This document shows positions 40,585 to 54,845 of a DNA stretch of 64,000 bases, in pieces; the first letter of the stretch is position 1; each line of letters opens with the position of its first letter. The position numbers and the translations under genes were made by a program. The notes under the pieces were generated by a model, which saw only the letters and a program-made list of their open reading frames with translations, was not told the origin of the DNA and did not search any database. The DNA comes from Rhopalosiphum padi (lineage: Eukaryota; Arthropoda; Insecta; Hemiptera; Aphididae), in the NCBI RefSeq assembly GCF_020882245.1, contig NC_083597.1, positions 67,186,152 to 67,250,151 on the forward strand, read 5' to 3'.

Positions 40585-42350
40585 AATAAGATGATCATCC
40601 CAATAATATAATTAACTATTTTTTAATAAAATTATAAACTCTTATTGGTATGTCATTCTTGAATATTTTATGTTTTTTAGATTATCAAAATTACTCTCGG
40701 TCCAACTACCTACTTAATGTGCTTTTTTCCCCATAACCAAATATTTTGGTAAAAATACTAGACAAGTAAAGGAATAGTTTCATAGAATTTATTACTAAAT
40801 GAACTATTTCAGGAGTATATTGTGCGTTATTAAATTATTCTTCGATACCAATAATTTGAGTCTCAATTTTTTTGGTCAAAATAGACTTTGTCCAATTATA
40901 ATTTCATTAGTCTTTAATAAATCTTTTCAAAAATAATTTAACCAATAAACCTAATCAAAGCCATTAGTGGATGGGTACCAAACCCCCATCAGGAATTTTT
41001 TTTAAGTAGAAAAATATGACTATGTTTCAATCATAGTCTTAACAAGTAGCTTATATTATTTATGTAAAAATAAATATTCGTAATTATATGTATATTAATA
41101 AAATACCTGCTTAGGTTCTTAGCCAATTTCAAATCTTAAATTATGTTATGTAAGTATCAATTATATAAAATAATGAAATATAACAAAAAAAAATATTATA
41201 AAACAATATATTTGATACAAAATTCAATTTTATATCATAATGTTCTTATTTTATCAAACACACACTATAGACAAGAAAAAGGAATGACTTACAAAATCTG
41301 CTTACAAAATGCGCACGTTATTTTTATATTGTCAATAACTTTAAAATTAAAAAACAATTAGGTTTTATGAAATTACTCACGATTTCGCTGAGCACCTCTT
41401 AAAGGAAAATATTATTAGGGAATTTATACCTATCGTAAAAACGCAAAACCAAGAAATACTTCTAAAACATTTGTGTAATTACGAATACTCGTCCTAAATA
41501 CCGTTTAAAAAGTATTTTAACAGACTGTTATTATTCAATTATATAGTAAATTATCGACACGTAAAAGTGTTAAATAATTTGTCAAAAAGCTCGCGCATGG
41601 TGCGGGAAAATGATGTACCTATACAATGAACTCTGTTATGCCTTATGCGCATAATATGTAATATTTATTTATATAATATAGATAAATAGATATTTTTCAA
41701 AACGTACCTACTGTGGATTGTGACAATTTATTCACAAAGACATATCATAGAACATGTTACAGACGTAAGATAGATACTATTATAAACCTGCTGACGTATT
41801 GTCCATCGCGTGCCACGGTTGGATCATGTGGGCGTGTAAATACAAGATAAAACCGTACTTACCACATATACGGGCTAACGGTCTTCGGAAAATATTTTTC
41901 AATCCTATTTATTTTTTTTCAATGCAATATGATGGCTTGTGGTTATGTTATAGCGCAAACTTCTACAGGTACTTATTATTTACGGCGTACATAGTAATCA
42001 CTCTAATTATAATACACAAATACCTATGGATTATATTGTATACACATAACCCGCATGACTGCAAATTATTTTTTATTCATTTCTTTGTTCTGTGTTCGAT
42101 ATTATTATTAGAATTTTTGTCGCGGCCCATTATCAAAAACGCCGGAAAATTTTGACTGGTTAGTAATTTTTTTTTTTTTTTACTTCTTTACTGCTACCAA
42201 TATTTATTTTATCGTTGTCAAATACTATTATTTCGATCACAAAAACTATTATTCCGAGTAATCGCCTATCGGGATAATGTCCCTCTCTTATAGATTTGCA
42301 TTTTATTTAAATTCGACAGACAATCCAATTTACACGCAAATACGACATCG

Positions 42351-42372
42351 TTATTATTATTATTATTATTAT
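42351..42372. repeat. (TTA)n microsatellite
   Basis: About seven perfect copies of TTA. Confidence 0.9.
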
Positions 42373-42784
42373 GGAATTGCATGTATTTAATAAAATCTGT
42401 TGTTTTTTCAACGTTAACATATTTTTTAAATCTTCTAATAATAATTTGAATATCGTATAATAAAATCATATTTATTTTAACGTAAACACATCAATAAACA
42501 ATATGGATTACTATATTTATATTAATTAATAATATTATTACAAACTAAGCATTTATAGTAATAATAGGACGTTATCTCTAATTATATGTTTGTTAAAACA
42601 ATAGTCATTATAAAAATTAATGTTTATACAAAACATAAAATTAAAATAATACAAACTGAAAAACTCATTTCACTGTATAGTCAGTTTTGAAATATACTTC
42701 ATCATTGAGTAAATCAATGTAATTGATATGTAAAATTTAATTAAATTATAATTATAAGGTTAGCCGTTAGGTATAAGATTAAAA

Positions 42785-42802
42785 TACGAAAAACGATTCT
42801 GA
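42785..42802. repeat. Dispersed repeat piece, copy 2
   Basis: Identical over 18 bp to 20,646-20,663 and followed by GCAGAGCGAT. See that entry. Confidence 0.5.
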
Positions 42803-45800
42803 GCAGAGCGATATGTAGTATGCCAGCCCACATTTATATAATATTATTATTTATTTATGATATTTTATAATAAATTAGTTTAGTTAATAATTAACCTTAG
42901 TGTGAAAAGTTTCAAACTCTATGGTAAATATATTTTAAATTACAATAAGACAACTAAAATCGTTAAAGAAAATCGTCGTTATTTTTGGTTTAAATACAAA
43001 CATGTCAAAATATCAACTACAAGGGCATATAAAAAAAATTGTGGCTGTTTGTGTTTTTATGTCAATTACTACTCTAAAAACGTATAGAAGAATATTGTAC
43101 ACATTTCCGAACTTTGTTACAGAAAATAACATTTTGATCAACATTTATATCCAAAACAATAATTAAAAAAGTTTAAAATTGCAATAATTGTGCATATCTA
43201 CAAATATATTACTTAAAATAGTCTAAATATTTTTAAATATAATTTTGTGTAAAAAAATGATTATATAATATTTGCATTAACTGTGGAATAATTCAATAGT
43301 TATTAGAGTAAATATCTTTTGAGTTACTTAACTACAAGTAGTAACAACAAAATAACTATAATTTTTAATTTTCATTTAAATATCCATTTTGATGAAAGTA
43401 AAAATTATACTTCAAATGTAGGTGCATAAAAAAACTATATTTATGTGTTATCAATGTTTTCTTGTAAACTTTTTCGAGATTTGTGATCGTTTATCAATAT
43501 AAATAAACAAAAATTAAAAAGTCAAATATTTCAAATATCTGCAGTAAATAACTTAAAAATAACCAAAATGTATTTAAAAAAAAAACCACAATCTTATTGT
43601 TAAACCATTTCATTCATACAACTCCATTCAAACTCCTTTATATCAGTGCCTATATTTTGTAAACAAAATAATATCGTTTTAGAGTTAATATATTATTTTC
43701 TTCTTAAATCAAGAAAATAGAAACTATTCCAAAAAATGTTCTATTATAGAAACAAAAAAGTACCCAATAATATAATTTTATTTATAAAATAAATTTATGA
43801 CATAAATAAAATATTACAACAGATTATTTATTGGTGGTTTTCTATTTGGATTTATTTTAATAAAGGTAAAATTGATTTAATAGTATATTTAAAACACTTA
43901 TACGTCAAATGTTAATTATAATATCTTTGTCTTTTATAAACCTTATTACGGAGGTCTGGATACTGTATGTACTTACTATGCTTAACATCTTAACCGCAAT
44001 TATTTTTATTTCTTTAAACATTTCAATAATACATAATATATTAATATAGAAATGAGATTTGAGTTTAATACCCATCATAATATTTAATCTAATATTTAAT
44101 CTTCACTTTGAAGTAAAGAGAATTACTATTAAAGATATTTAAACTAATTTCCAAATTCAAATTAGTTTTAAATACAATAACGTATTTTAATCACATTTAG
44201 ACACTCCAAGTAAACATTAATTTAAAATTCTGATTTACTACTGTTCTCGTAAGTTGTTTATTAATGTATAAAGTAGGCGTACCTCTTTATGTAATTTAAC
44301 GGAATGTAATATGTACCTTCTGCAAACAAAAAATACAAACACCTTTTAACTGGTAATAATTACAACACTTTAAAAGATTATAGGTTTAATTTAGTTTCGG
44401 CTATAATGTTATACCCTAAAAATAGATACTTTTAAAACTATTTCAGAATTCAGATTAAAATCAAACCAAGATGTAGGTAAAGATAATTTATTAACATGAC
44501 TCTCGTCTTTTACATTTCTTTTTTTAGAAAAAGCATTTAATATTTATTTATGTATAATGTATATGATACACAATCTATATCGTATACTTTTATGTGATAA
44601 AAAATGATTTGATTAAATAATTTTCTGTCAAAGGTCAAGTCTGTATTTACTACAAATCTACAATAGAATAGTAGACTAAAGCAATATCGTGTACGCCGAT
44701 CAGTTAGGTATACATACAAAATAAACAAAAATACAATACTAACGCTTTATTATTAATCGTGTATACCAATGTTCAGTATTCTAGAATTTAGTGTCTAGGA
44801 GAACGTATCTGAACCCAACACTATGTCACCATCTATTTAGTATTTTCTTGGAAAATTCAACATTATTTATACGATAAAATCTTAATAAATTCAGATCACC
44901 CATTGTATGATGGCTTATATTATACGCGTAAATATCATTTCAGATACTGCGTAAAATCCAAGTCTGACATAGACTACTATTGTTTCAACTGTCAAACAAT
45001 CGAAATGTTGTTCATATTTCTATACTAGATATGACTATTTTCTTTTAAAAACTCATATCTCGATTAAAAATTAAAATACCTAAAAAAGCAAACGCATAAG
45101 TACAGATAATGTTCTTACCTCTAACTTTGATAATAAATATAAAATAAGTCAATATTAACTATAATATTAAAGCTAACAACACAAAATTGGTTCTTCTAAA
45201 CGCAATTTTGTTATGTTACATGTTTGTAAGACGGAGACAACACATGCGTGTAAAACTTCTTCTTAATGTAAGATATAATATCTGCAATGCTTTGGCAAAA
45301 ATTAATTCAACTTATCGCATTATTTACATACAAAATAATTTACCTAAGTTATATAAGTAAGTTATAAAATATCCTTATAAATTGAAGATGATACGCCATC
45401 TCAAAATCATTTTTCGTATTCAATGACGAAATACACACTATAAAGATTAATCAACAGAACGATTTCTTCGGTTTTTTTTTTTTTATTAAACCGATCACGT
45501 TGAGCATATTGTACAATCTATTATGTACCTCCACCTCGCATATCCTGTGTAGGTACTTACGTTTAGAACTTACTATATAAAGCAGATCGAGTTAGTCAGT
45601 TTTTTTTAGGTTTAAATTGAATAACTTCTAAACAGTTTACGTTTATCAAGTGCGTATATCAACCAAAAGACTAAGTGCTGAACTGCTGATTACGATGTTT
45701 TTATATTTCCCCGTATAAACAATCGAATCATTTTATAAAATATTTGTTAAATTGGATTTCTAAAAAATATGTAGGCACGTTTTCAACATTTACCGTCTAT

Positions 45801-48800
45801 ACGTAAAATGAGTATTACTGGGTTTGAATTTTCACCTTTTATAGTTGTACTTTATGTCTTTATTGTATACTTGTATTTAATATTTAATATTTATATTCAC
45901 TATTATTTTTATCAGCCTCCCACGAAGCTATTTTATGTGCCTGACTTAACATGTTATTTTGAATAATAATTATAGTCACAATATAAAAATAAATCTTAAG
46001 ATATTGACAAGGCGTCATAAATATATAATGTGTCGACACAAACCGTTATTATAATAAATATATATTTATAAATGAGATTTTATATTCTAATAAAAATGAT
46101 TAAATCTGAATAAACAGATTAAATATACAAGTTGTTTTTAATAGTGCGTAAAAAATAAAGTTAAAGTATATTTTGTCACTGTTTAACATAATATAAATGT
46201 GTATTCATACATAATAATTATATTATAGTATATATGTATATATTATGAAACTCGTAAGAATTTATTTATAATAATTTGATACTTCATTGATATTTATGAA
46301 TGTAAATTATACAAAGATGTAAAAATATATAATCATATATATTTATTTGATTCTCAGCACTTTAATATTTTATGATAAATAGTTCAAATTGGTAATTCAG
46401 TTATATTATAATTAATTTTTTCATTTAGATATTGAAGTTCGCATTAGTGTTTATTTATCTGTAGACTGTAAGCTATGTATGTATTAATTCAGGCCCGTCG
46501 ATATTTCTTCCATTGGCATTTAGCCTATCGATATTTATTATTTTGATTTTCTTCATTCTATACTATGCACATTTATTATGTTCATTATTTGATATTACAT
46601 ATTCACTGTGGGATATTAATTTAATAATCAATTTTTTTACTTAACAATTAATATATTATAATATGTGTAATGTAATATAGCTATACGGCTATATAATTAT
46701 ATGATAATGTAAACGTTATTTTATACGTAACGACTGGATTTAACAAAATATTGCTCATAGTCTGCATTCATCATTTGGACCAAATCGTAGACAAAATATT
46801 ACAGATTTAAATAATTTTCTAAGAAAAATTTCAAAAATTATCCACAAAAAAAATTATAAGTAACTCTAATCAGTGTAACCTTCCATATATACAATCAAAA
46901 CAATGCTGTAAATTACAATTGTGTTATATAACTAATGACCCTTAATAGCTGAAGTTTAATTCTCAAATAATAAAAAAAAATTCACCCAAACGCCGTTTTA
47001 TACTTCTATATTTTTATTTATTCTTCTACTTGTAAACATGTTATTGACAAATCAAAATAATTTTTAATTACATAAACTAATTGTACGTGATATCTATACT
47101 CAATCATTATAGAGCGTCGATGTATACATACAATATTGCAGTGTAATCGATGTTTAGAGTAGTAATAACTAAATTAATAACTTTGTCCAATTAAATTCAA
47201 AACTTGAATTTTAGCATCGTCACACATAAAATATATACATTATTATATTATACCTTACAATATGTATTAACATTTTACTCGTTTAAAAAAATTTTTCAGA
47301 TTTTATATTAGATGCTATACGACTATTTTTTTAACAGCTTAATAATTGATAGATTTAATTAAAATAAAAGTTTAAAAATAAAATATTTATTTAAGTCCAA
47401 CTACAATTGATAAATAAAATATGTAATACCTACTATCAGTACTATCACTGAATTATATTATATTTTTTGTTCCAAAAAAAAAAAAATAAATATTATGTTA
47501 GGGTAACTAAACACTTCATCACATAACTTATTGTTGTATGACAACATTTTTAAATGGTGGTGACAGATGAGAGCGAATTACAGAATTTAGGTCTATCCAT
47601 TTTGTGTTACTAAAACCAATTATGACCGCCAGACATTAATGTTAATGAAAAAAATTAATAATTTATAAGATTTCGTAATTATCAATTACCATATAGTGCA
47701 CGTTAATTTTTTTATCGAGGGTCATTAATATTTATTCGTTGAGTCTAATAATCAATCATAAGTTTCTGTGTCACATAATCATTTGGCAAATGTCATGAAT
47801 ATATAAAGGATTACAAAAATTAAATGTTTAATCCTATCGAAAAAATATAATTATTTCGAAAAAAAAATCATATTAAGGATTAATATATTGTTTCATATAA
47901 AATCGCAGTTGCAACGAAAATGTTAATCTATATTGTCAGACACAGCGATAAATTAACATTTTTTTCAACTTCATCTTCCCTAAATCCAAACTATATTCAA
48001 TATTTTAGTAAGAGCTGAAATTATTAACCAGAATAACACACTTGATGATAATTAATATAAATATTATTATTAAAAATACCATTACGTATAACATATCAAA
48101 ATAGCATAATATTATGTGTCATGTGAGTATATGACACATAGGTGTTTTAAGTCAATGCATACAGATACAATTTCATTTAACAATATCATTAACAAAATAA
48201 GTAAATTCGTATATTAATAAAAACTAATTGTTTTTAATAATTTGTCTGCATAGTAAGAGTATTGAGTATAAACTTAGTACTCGCACACATTTTACTCGTT
48301 CAACTGTGAAATTAAAGAAATAATATTTATGTTATATTTTAGAGATTTAAACTATCAACATTTAAACTTTAAATTCTTATAAAAAAATGTTAACTACCAT
48401 ATTTTTCATTATTTTGTATAAATAAAAATTATGAAGAATTTTAAATATTCAATAATTAAGTTGTTTGACCGTAAAAATATATATTAACATAAATCAACAA
48501 GAAAAATAAAAAAAATAAATACAAACTAGTCTATAATTAAGTCAAAAAAACCCAAAATAAATTGAAGTTTAAATTTTATCATTTCTAAAAAATACTTATA
48601 TAAATATTTGGCAAAGCTATAAAGTGTTTACGGTAATTTGTATTATTACAACAAATGGATTATGATCAAACCTTAAAATTGTTGCATACATTTTTCCCGA
48701 TTTTCCCGTAATTATTTTTTACTCAATTATTTTGAAAAGTACTTAGAATTATTTATTTTTGATCTAAAAATTACAAATTAAGTCAAATTTACTATTTTTT

Positions 48801-51164
48801 TATGTCTTTATAGTTTGCCTATTTTTTTAAAATTTAAAATTATAATTAAATAAGAAAAAATATAGTCAATTTTCTACCAGAAATCATTCTCAAAGATAAA
48901 TATTATAGTATTTTTACCACTCCAAAAGGTGATGAATGATGTTGCACACAAAAATAATTATTTTTAACACATCATTATAAAGTTAATTATAAGTATATAT
49001 TAATTGCTCCAGTCGGAACTAAAATCTGCTCAGAAGTTGTTAATTAATTAATTAATTTTGTTTTGAATGATTTTATAATATATTTACGAGTCATGCCTCC
49101 CAAAATATAAAAGATAATATTTAAGAATAATAAACACATTATATTATTACTTCGTCAATTCATAATAATGGCCATTAAAAGCGTTTTAAAAAGTATATTT
49201 ATCTAGTAAAATGTATATAAAAAAAGTACTCTAAACAAAAAAATCATTTAATTTCGATTATAACTAATGGTAGGTACCTAAAGTTGTCAAATTCTATTGA
49301 AGTTTCATGAGCAACAAGTTTTTTAAAGTGAAACTTTACACTTTATATTTGTGTTGTTTCCTTCTCACTATACCGTATCAAAAGTTACAATACACTAATA
49401 AATATCGTGTACTGGTGTACTTGAAAGCACGACAAAACTTTTGCTTGATTATATATATTATTTTATGGTCGTTTTACTTATAATACCTATGAATTCAAAA
49501 CTATCATTATGAAATATTAAAAAGATAGCATAACGTTTTGTTGGTTTATTTTAAAAGTTTAAAACCCTGCAGCAGTTTGATGGAATTCTATTGCTAGGTA
49601 TAATATTAGTTGGCGATAATCGATGACCGAATTAAGACGGAAAATAAACCAGAACAGTTTTAGAGGTATTAATTTATTAAAAAATAATATAATATTACTT
49701 ATATTATCGAGTATACCTTTCAAAATGTTATAGAGTGAGTACAAAAATCTTCTGCAAACGTTTCGATTAGAACTCGATTAAGTATAATATATATAACTAC
49801 ATACTATTAATACAGCAGTTTGTTGTAGAGATGATAACATAAGAAATATTTCTCAAATAGTTCACTGATTAGTGATTAGGATAAAAATTAAATGATTATT
49901 TTGGTGGTTTCAAAAATTAAATATTTATTCATAGATAATAATATATTATAGTATTATATAAGTACCCATAAATAAAATTAGAACAGATACAGTACCATCG
50001 TTTGAGTTTTAATAAGGGAGAGGGCAACATTTTTAACCACTCACAAACTATCTTATTTTGATATATTTATCTCAAATGAATTTGGTATATATAAAGCGTA
50101 ATAGCTTAATTTATTTGCAAAAAATATGTCGGTGTGGCTAAATAAATATAAAACCTACACGGCTACACAGTGGCACCTTATAATCATGACCGCTATAAAG
50201 TAACTACTAACAAAAAAAAGTGAAACATATTAAAAATATCATTAGAAGTTTTTGACAAAACACGAATACATATAAGTGTGGTTATTTTATTTCTCAGAAT
50301 TTATATTGTGTCAGACGATACCTACTAGCTAGTGTTTGAGTGGAAAAATTATAATTTTAGACATACATTTATTTAAGATTATGATATAACTGCTGTTTTA
50401 TATGCTTTATATTACATAAAAACATCAAACATACAAATCTTTACAAACGCGTATTCACTACAAAAATTGTAATTTTAGTTTGACAGTTTGATAGAAGAAT
50501 ATAAATAATATAATATAGTTCACACTTTTATTTTAAATTTAAATAACAAGCATACACATGCCAATATGTCATACACTAACACCATAATTGCATTCAAACA
50601 TTAAGTTATCTTTTAATATAAGCAACCACCACGGCACCACCTACGCTTCTATATATTTAAACTATTAAATATAAATTTTTATTGTGACAATAATTTTTCA
50701 GTACATAATATAATATTCCCTAAATATTATAAAATTAAGCATGTTTACATCGGACCGCTTATGAAAACAGACAGATTCAAATTTCCATATTATGTATCTC
50801 CTCCCTACAAATGACGCCACTGAACAGATTTCCACGTACATTTTGACATATTAGGTACTGGAATAATGAAAACCTTACCATTAATATTTTATTAAAATAA
50901 TCGTGAATAACTTACAGAATAATAAATTTCAGGAATTCAAAAAGCACCATCATATTGCCATAATTAATGTAGGTATACAATATACTATATTACTATATAC
51001 ATAATGCTAGTTACTAACCACACAGGTATATTATATCGAATCGATTATATAATCGATATCATGAGTATATTATCTGTAAGCAGCTTTTTATAGATATATT
51101 TTTTATCTGCTTTATTAAATAGGTACTAAATTGTATTCCTTATTTTTTATTACAATTAACATGG

Positions 51165-51184
51165 ATATATATATATATATATAT
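51165..51184. repeat. (AT)n microsatellite
   Basis: Ten perfect AT copies. Confidence 0.9.
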
Positions 51185-52738
51185 TTAATATTTATGTACA
51201 AATATTGAAATATCCATTACAACGCTAATATAGTTCAGGTTAACGGATCATCGAATAACAACGTTTATCCACTTATTTTATCTTCAAATGATTATAAATA
51301 TATTTATATATAAATAGTCATAGACAATACAAGAGATTAGTTAAATTTAATATTTTGTGTAAATATCTTAATTCTTAAAACATTCAAACTAAAGAAAAAT
51401 GCTTTTGAATTGTAAATTAAAAATATTATACTTTCAAAATTATAAAATGTGTTACAAAATATATATATATATAAATATAACTCCTAAACGATGCAGCCAG
51501 TTTTGTAAAGCTACTAAATTATTACTCGTATAATATTACAAAACTTTACACCTTTGAGAATAAATTTCTGGAAGTTATTATATATCTAAAAAGAAAAGGT
51601 GTACAATTCGGCCAACAACCTCTAGTAAACTAGTCTAAAAATTAGTTGCAGTCACTATTTCTGAAAATTCACTCTGACATACTAAAATATGTCTGTGCTG
51701 TGAATCTGTGATATTTTAAACTAATAATAAAATATATTTCCTCCGACCTCGTGGAAAATGTCACTGAATAGCAAATAGTGACTATACTCTAGTGTCAAAC
51801 ATTGCCTGTTACATAGTCAAGATTACAGTCATCACATACGCGATACGCATAATGTATTTTTTTATATTGTATAAATTATATATATCTTTTACTCTTTTGA
51901 ATAATGATAATAAAAAAGTTTGCAATGAAAGACGATTATTGCGTATTGTTTTGCATGCGAGTAAAAGAAAGAACATGAAAAGATATGATATATTATTATA
52001 ATATTATAGGTACCTATACAGTTAAAATAAATATTCATACTAATTTTCTAATTAAATTGTATAACACTTTTCAAATATGCTGGACCTTCATCCACATTTT
52101 ATTTGTTATTTATTGTAATATATATATATATGCAAAATGCAATACTGGAATGTACAAATACCTTACATAGAATTTATAACTCTATTAGAAATATTCAAAT
52201 GTTTCTTATTTTCAATGAAACTGTTCTTTCTAGTAAAGAGTCAAGCACGTGGGCTGCTATGATATTTCAATGTTCTGACATCTGACAGTTGTATACCAGC
52301 ACAATTACACAACTTCTATCAAAAATGTGCTACCAATTACTGGACTAGGTAACAAGTTTTTTAATGTTATACATTATTATATTGTGTATGCATACAATAA
52401 ATATACAAACATTTAAATATATTAAACAAAATTGTATTTCTATTTTCAGATAGGTACATATAAGTATAAAATAGTTGGAATCACAAATTTATAAAATAAA
52501 ACAACACAGTTTTTAATATTATAAAAATATATAATACTTAAAACTCATAACTACATTTTTTAGAAATATATTATATGATATACAACACTTATTTATTTCT
52601 TGTAAAACTAAAAAATTGATTAACCTATAAAAATATTAAAAAAAATTTTTTTATATCTACTTAAAATTTTAAAAAAAAATGTAATTTTACAATCTATATA
52701 CTTAATTTTGTTAATGATTATAATTTCTATTATTAGTA

Positions 52739-53440
52739 CTACTCAAAAGGTAAACGGAAAACTGGTACGGTCTTTATAAACGCGGAATACTGGTACGGTC
52801 AGTATGTAATAATATATATGGCAATAGTCAAGGTTTCCCAAACTTTTATCAAAAAAAAAAATAATTAAATATCAACAATTATTTTTAATTTCATTTTACC
52901 GACGATCGATGGGAAACCACGACTCACGAGTAACTGCGAGTGAAAATAATACCTTCAAGAACCCGTTTTGAATTAAATATACACAATACCTTACCGCCTA
53001 AAAGTTCAAAAAAAAAATACTTTGCAAGACAAACTACACAACGAATGTGAGAACTTCTTAGATAAAGAAATTTAAATAGGACAATTTATAAATAATATAG
53101 AAATAATAGTATACGAAATAATTATTATTAATCATAAACTATATTATATTATATTATATTTATTGTAACTATATTTTATATTTATTTTACCTACCTGCTA
53201 CTTTGTATGTACTTATTTATGTTTTTTGTTAATTTTGATTGCTAACATTATTTTTTTGTTTTAAGTATTATTTAAATTTAACTTGTTAACTATGGTGATT
53301 TATCGAAATTATATTATAAACATTGTAAATATTTTAAGACCCCTGAAAATTAAATTTTGAATAGTACCAGTTTTCTGCGTTTTTTATTTCTTTTGTTATA
53401 AATGTATGGACCGTACCAATATTCCGAGCATCTACTCAAA
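52739..53440. mobile_element. 684-bp non-autonomous DNA transposon with 9-bp target duplication
   Basis: CTACTCAAA occurs directly at both sides (52,739-52,747 and 53,432-53,440). Near both ends the sequence CGGAAWAYTGGTACGGTC appears in inverted orientation. Each end has two such units. On the left they are ACTGGTACGGTC at 52,761-52,772 and 52,789-52,800. On the right they are the outer GACCGTACCA (53,409-53,418) and a weaker inner GTACCAGTTTTCTGCG (from 53,364). No ORF is present. A 9-bp duplication with long structured inverted ends fits a Mutator-like MITE; hAT (8 bp) is the alternative. The extreme few bases do not match, so the exact ends are uncertain. Confidence 0.75.
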
Positions 53441-53708
53441 GTAGGTCACCAAAAATGTTTCATTTCATCTTACCTATGAGTTTCTAATGAAACAAATTAT
53501 ATTTTAAAAAAAGTTAGGTATTAAAAATTATAAAATATAAATAAAAAAGCTAAAAAAAATAAAAAATATTAATTATCTTGATTACAATTCATGATAACAT
53601 GCATTTTTAAATTTTCAAATTTTAAATAACATAATAATTAACGCATTTAACCAAGTTCCCCATCTGGTTACAATTGGTTGTGGAGAGAGGCTTAAATCCG
53701 GATTCTGG

Positions 53709-53746
53709 GTACTTCACTGAACTATATATTTAGTTCAGCGGGGTAC
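53709..53746. other. 16-bp stem hairpin
   Basis: GTACTTCACTGAACTA and TAGTTCAGCGGGGTAC face each other across a 6-base loop. As RNA the stem has two G-U pairs and one A-C mismatch. It could be part of a MITE or a structured RNA. The loop is short for a typical microRNA precursor. Confidence 0.5.
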
Positions 53747-54091
53747 ATATTTTTAAATATTTCGATACGGGTAGGAGCTTTTAAAAATATCTTTTGGACT
53801 ATAGATATTAATTCGTCTACTTTTGTGAATTTTGATCGGGTAGTATCTGTTATTCGGTGAAATGCATGTGCTAAACACGTTAAATGAATCGTTTAATGAA
53901 CAAATTGTCGAAATGTTTAAGGAAAAATGGAATTATTGAGAAATATGTAAAAACATGAGTACATGATGATACTTATGGCAAAATATCTAAAAACATGTCA
54001 AATAAAATATAGTGCATGTTTCGTTGGAAATCCATTGAAACATTTTATTTAAATAACCTCATTTTGCTGAAAAGACCTTGGCCCATGTAAA

Positions 54092-54150
54092 AGAAATATT
54101 TTCCCCACTCTGCCCCCCCCCAGGAAAAAAATTCTAGTGCCGTGCTTGAG
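54092..54150 (-). repeat. G-rich MITE end, copy related to 61,370-61,440
   Basis: On the minus strand GCACGGCACTAG is followed by a run of nine Gs and CAGAGTGGGG. The segment at 61,370 on the plus strand has GCACGGCGCCAGGAGGGCAAGGTGGGG. The shared GCACGGC start and G-rich tail suggest two diverged copies of one DNA-transposon family. The opposite end was not found. Confidence 0.4.
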
Positions 54151-54845
54151 GTTATATTTAAAAAAAAATGTTTGTATGTTATTTTATCATTATTGCATAT
54201 ACAAATTAGACAAATTAAGAGCATAATATAGGTACACGTACACATCATTTAGAACGTTTTGGTATTTGATACAATTATGGTATAACATATTAACATAATA
54301 TAACGAGCTGTATAAGTATAATTTTTTGGTATAATGAACCTTTTTACTGTTTGTATTGATGACCCACAAAAATACTTATAATAAGTAATCTATAGCTGGA
54401 TGTTGCTCTAAATTTGACATTGTGAGATTTCCTATATGTTGTTTTTAATTCATTATTTAGTAGCATTATTTTTTAATATTTGAATTAAACTGTACTTATG
54501 ATATAAAAACACGCTAAAAACTATAAGCACGTATTGCTGGCTGCTAATATTGATAATTATAATATGTGTAATATTGAAATACCTACATAACAACAATATT
54601 ATTTATTTCGGTCGCACAGTTTATTGTTACAGTGTTATTATATTACAAACAATACCTACGTCGAATAACTTATTATTCTGTTCTGAATGTATATTATTAT
54701 AACGTAAATTTATCGTAAAATATATTAACGCATATTATCATAAACTATATACCTATTACCTATAATCAATAATCATTAATAAAGCAAAATAATATTACAT
54801 CCGACGTCGAAAACCGCGATCGCCGTCGCTACGGCCTGCCCAGTG

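Larger units (their letters stand above)
30961..54842. other. Gene desert of about 24 kb with repeats
   Basis: No supported gene apart from decayed ORF pieces near 39,840-40,560. The rest is AT-rich DNA with MITEs, simple repeats and short dispersed repeat copies listed separately. The longest open frame (41,799-42,155) is hydrophobic and its composition matches the background, so it is not called. Confidence 0.55.

Noticed and set aside
41799..42155. 118-codon hydrophobic open frame (plus)
   Set aside because: Rich in Ile, Leu, Phe, Tyr and Lys like other random frames of this AT-rich DNA. About one frame of this length is expected by chance in a window this size. No splice or promoter support.
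50168..50823. Possible hAT element between CAGTGGCACC and GACGCCACTG
   Set aside because: Only seven terminal bases match and the flanks show no target duplication. The right end may still be a lone remnant.
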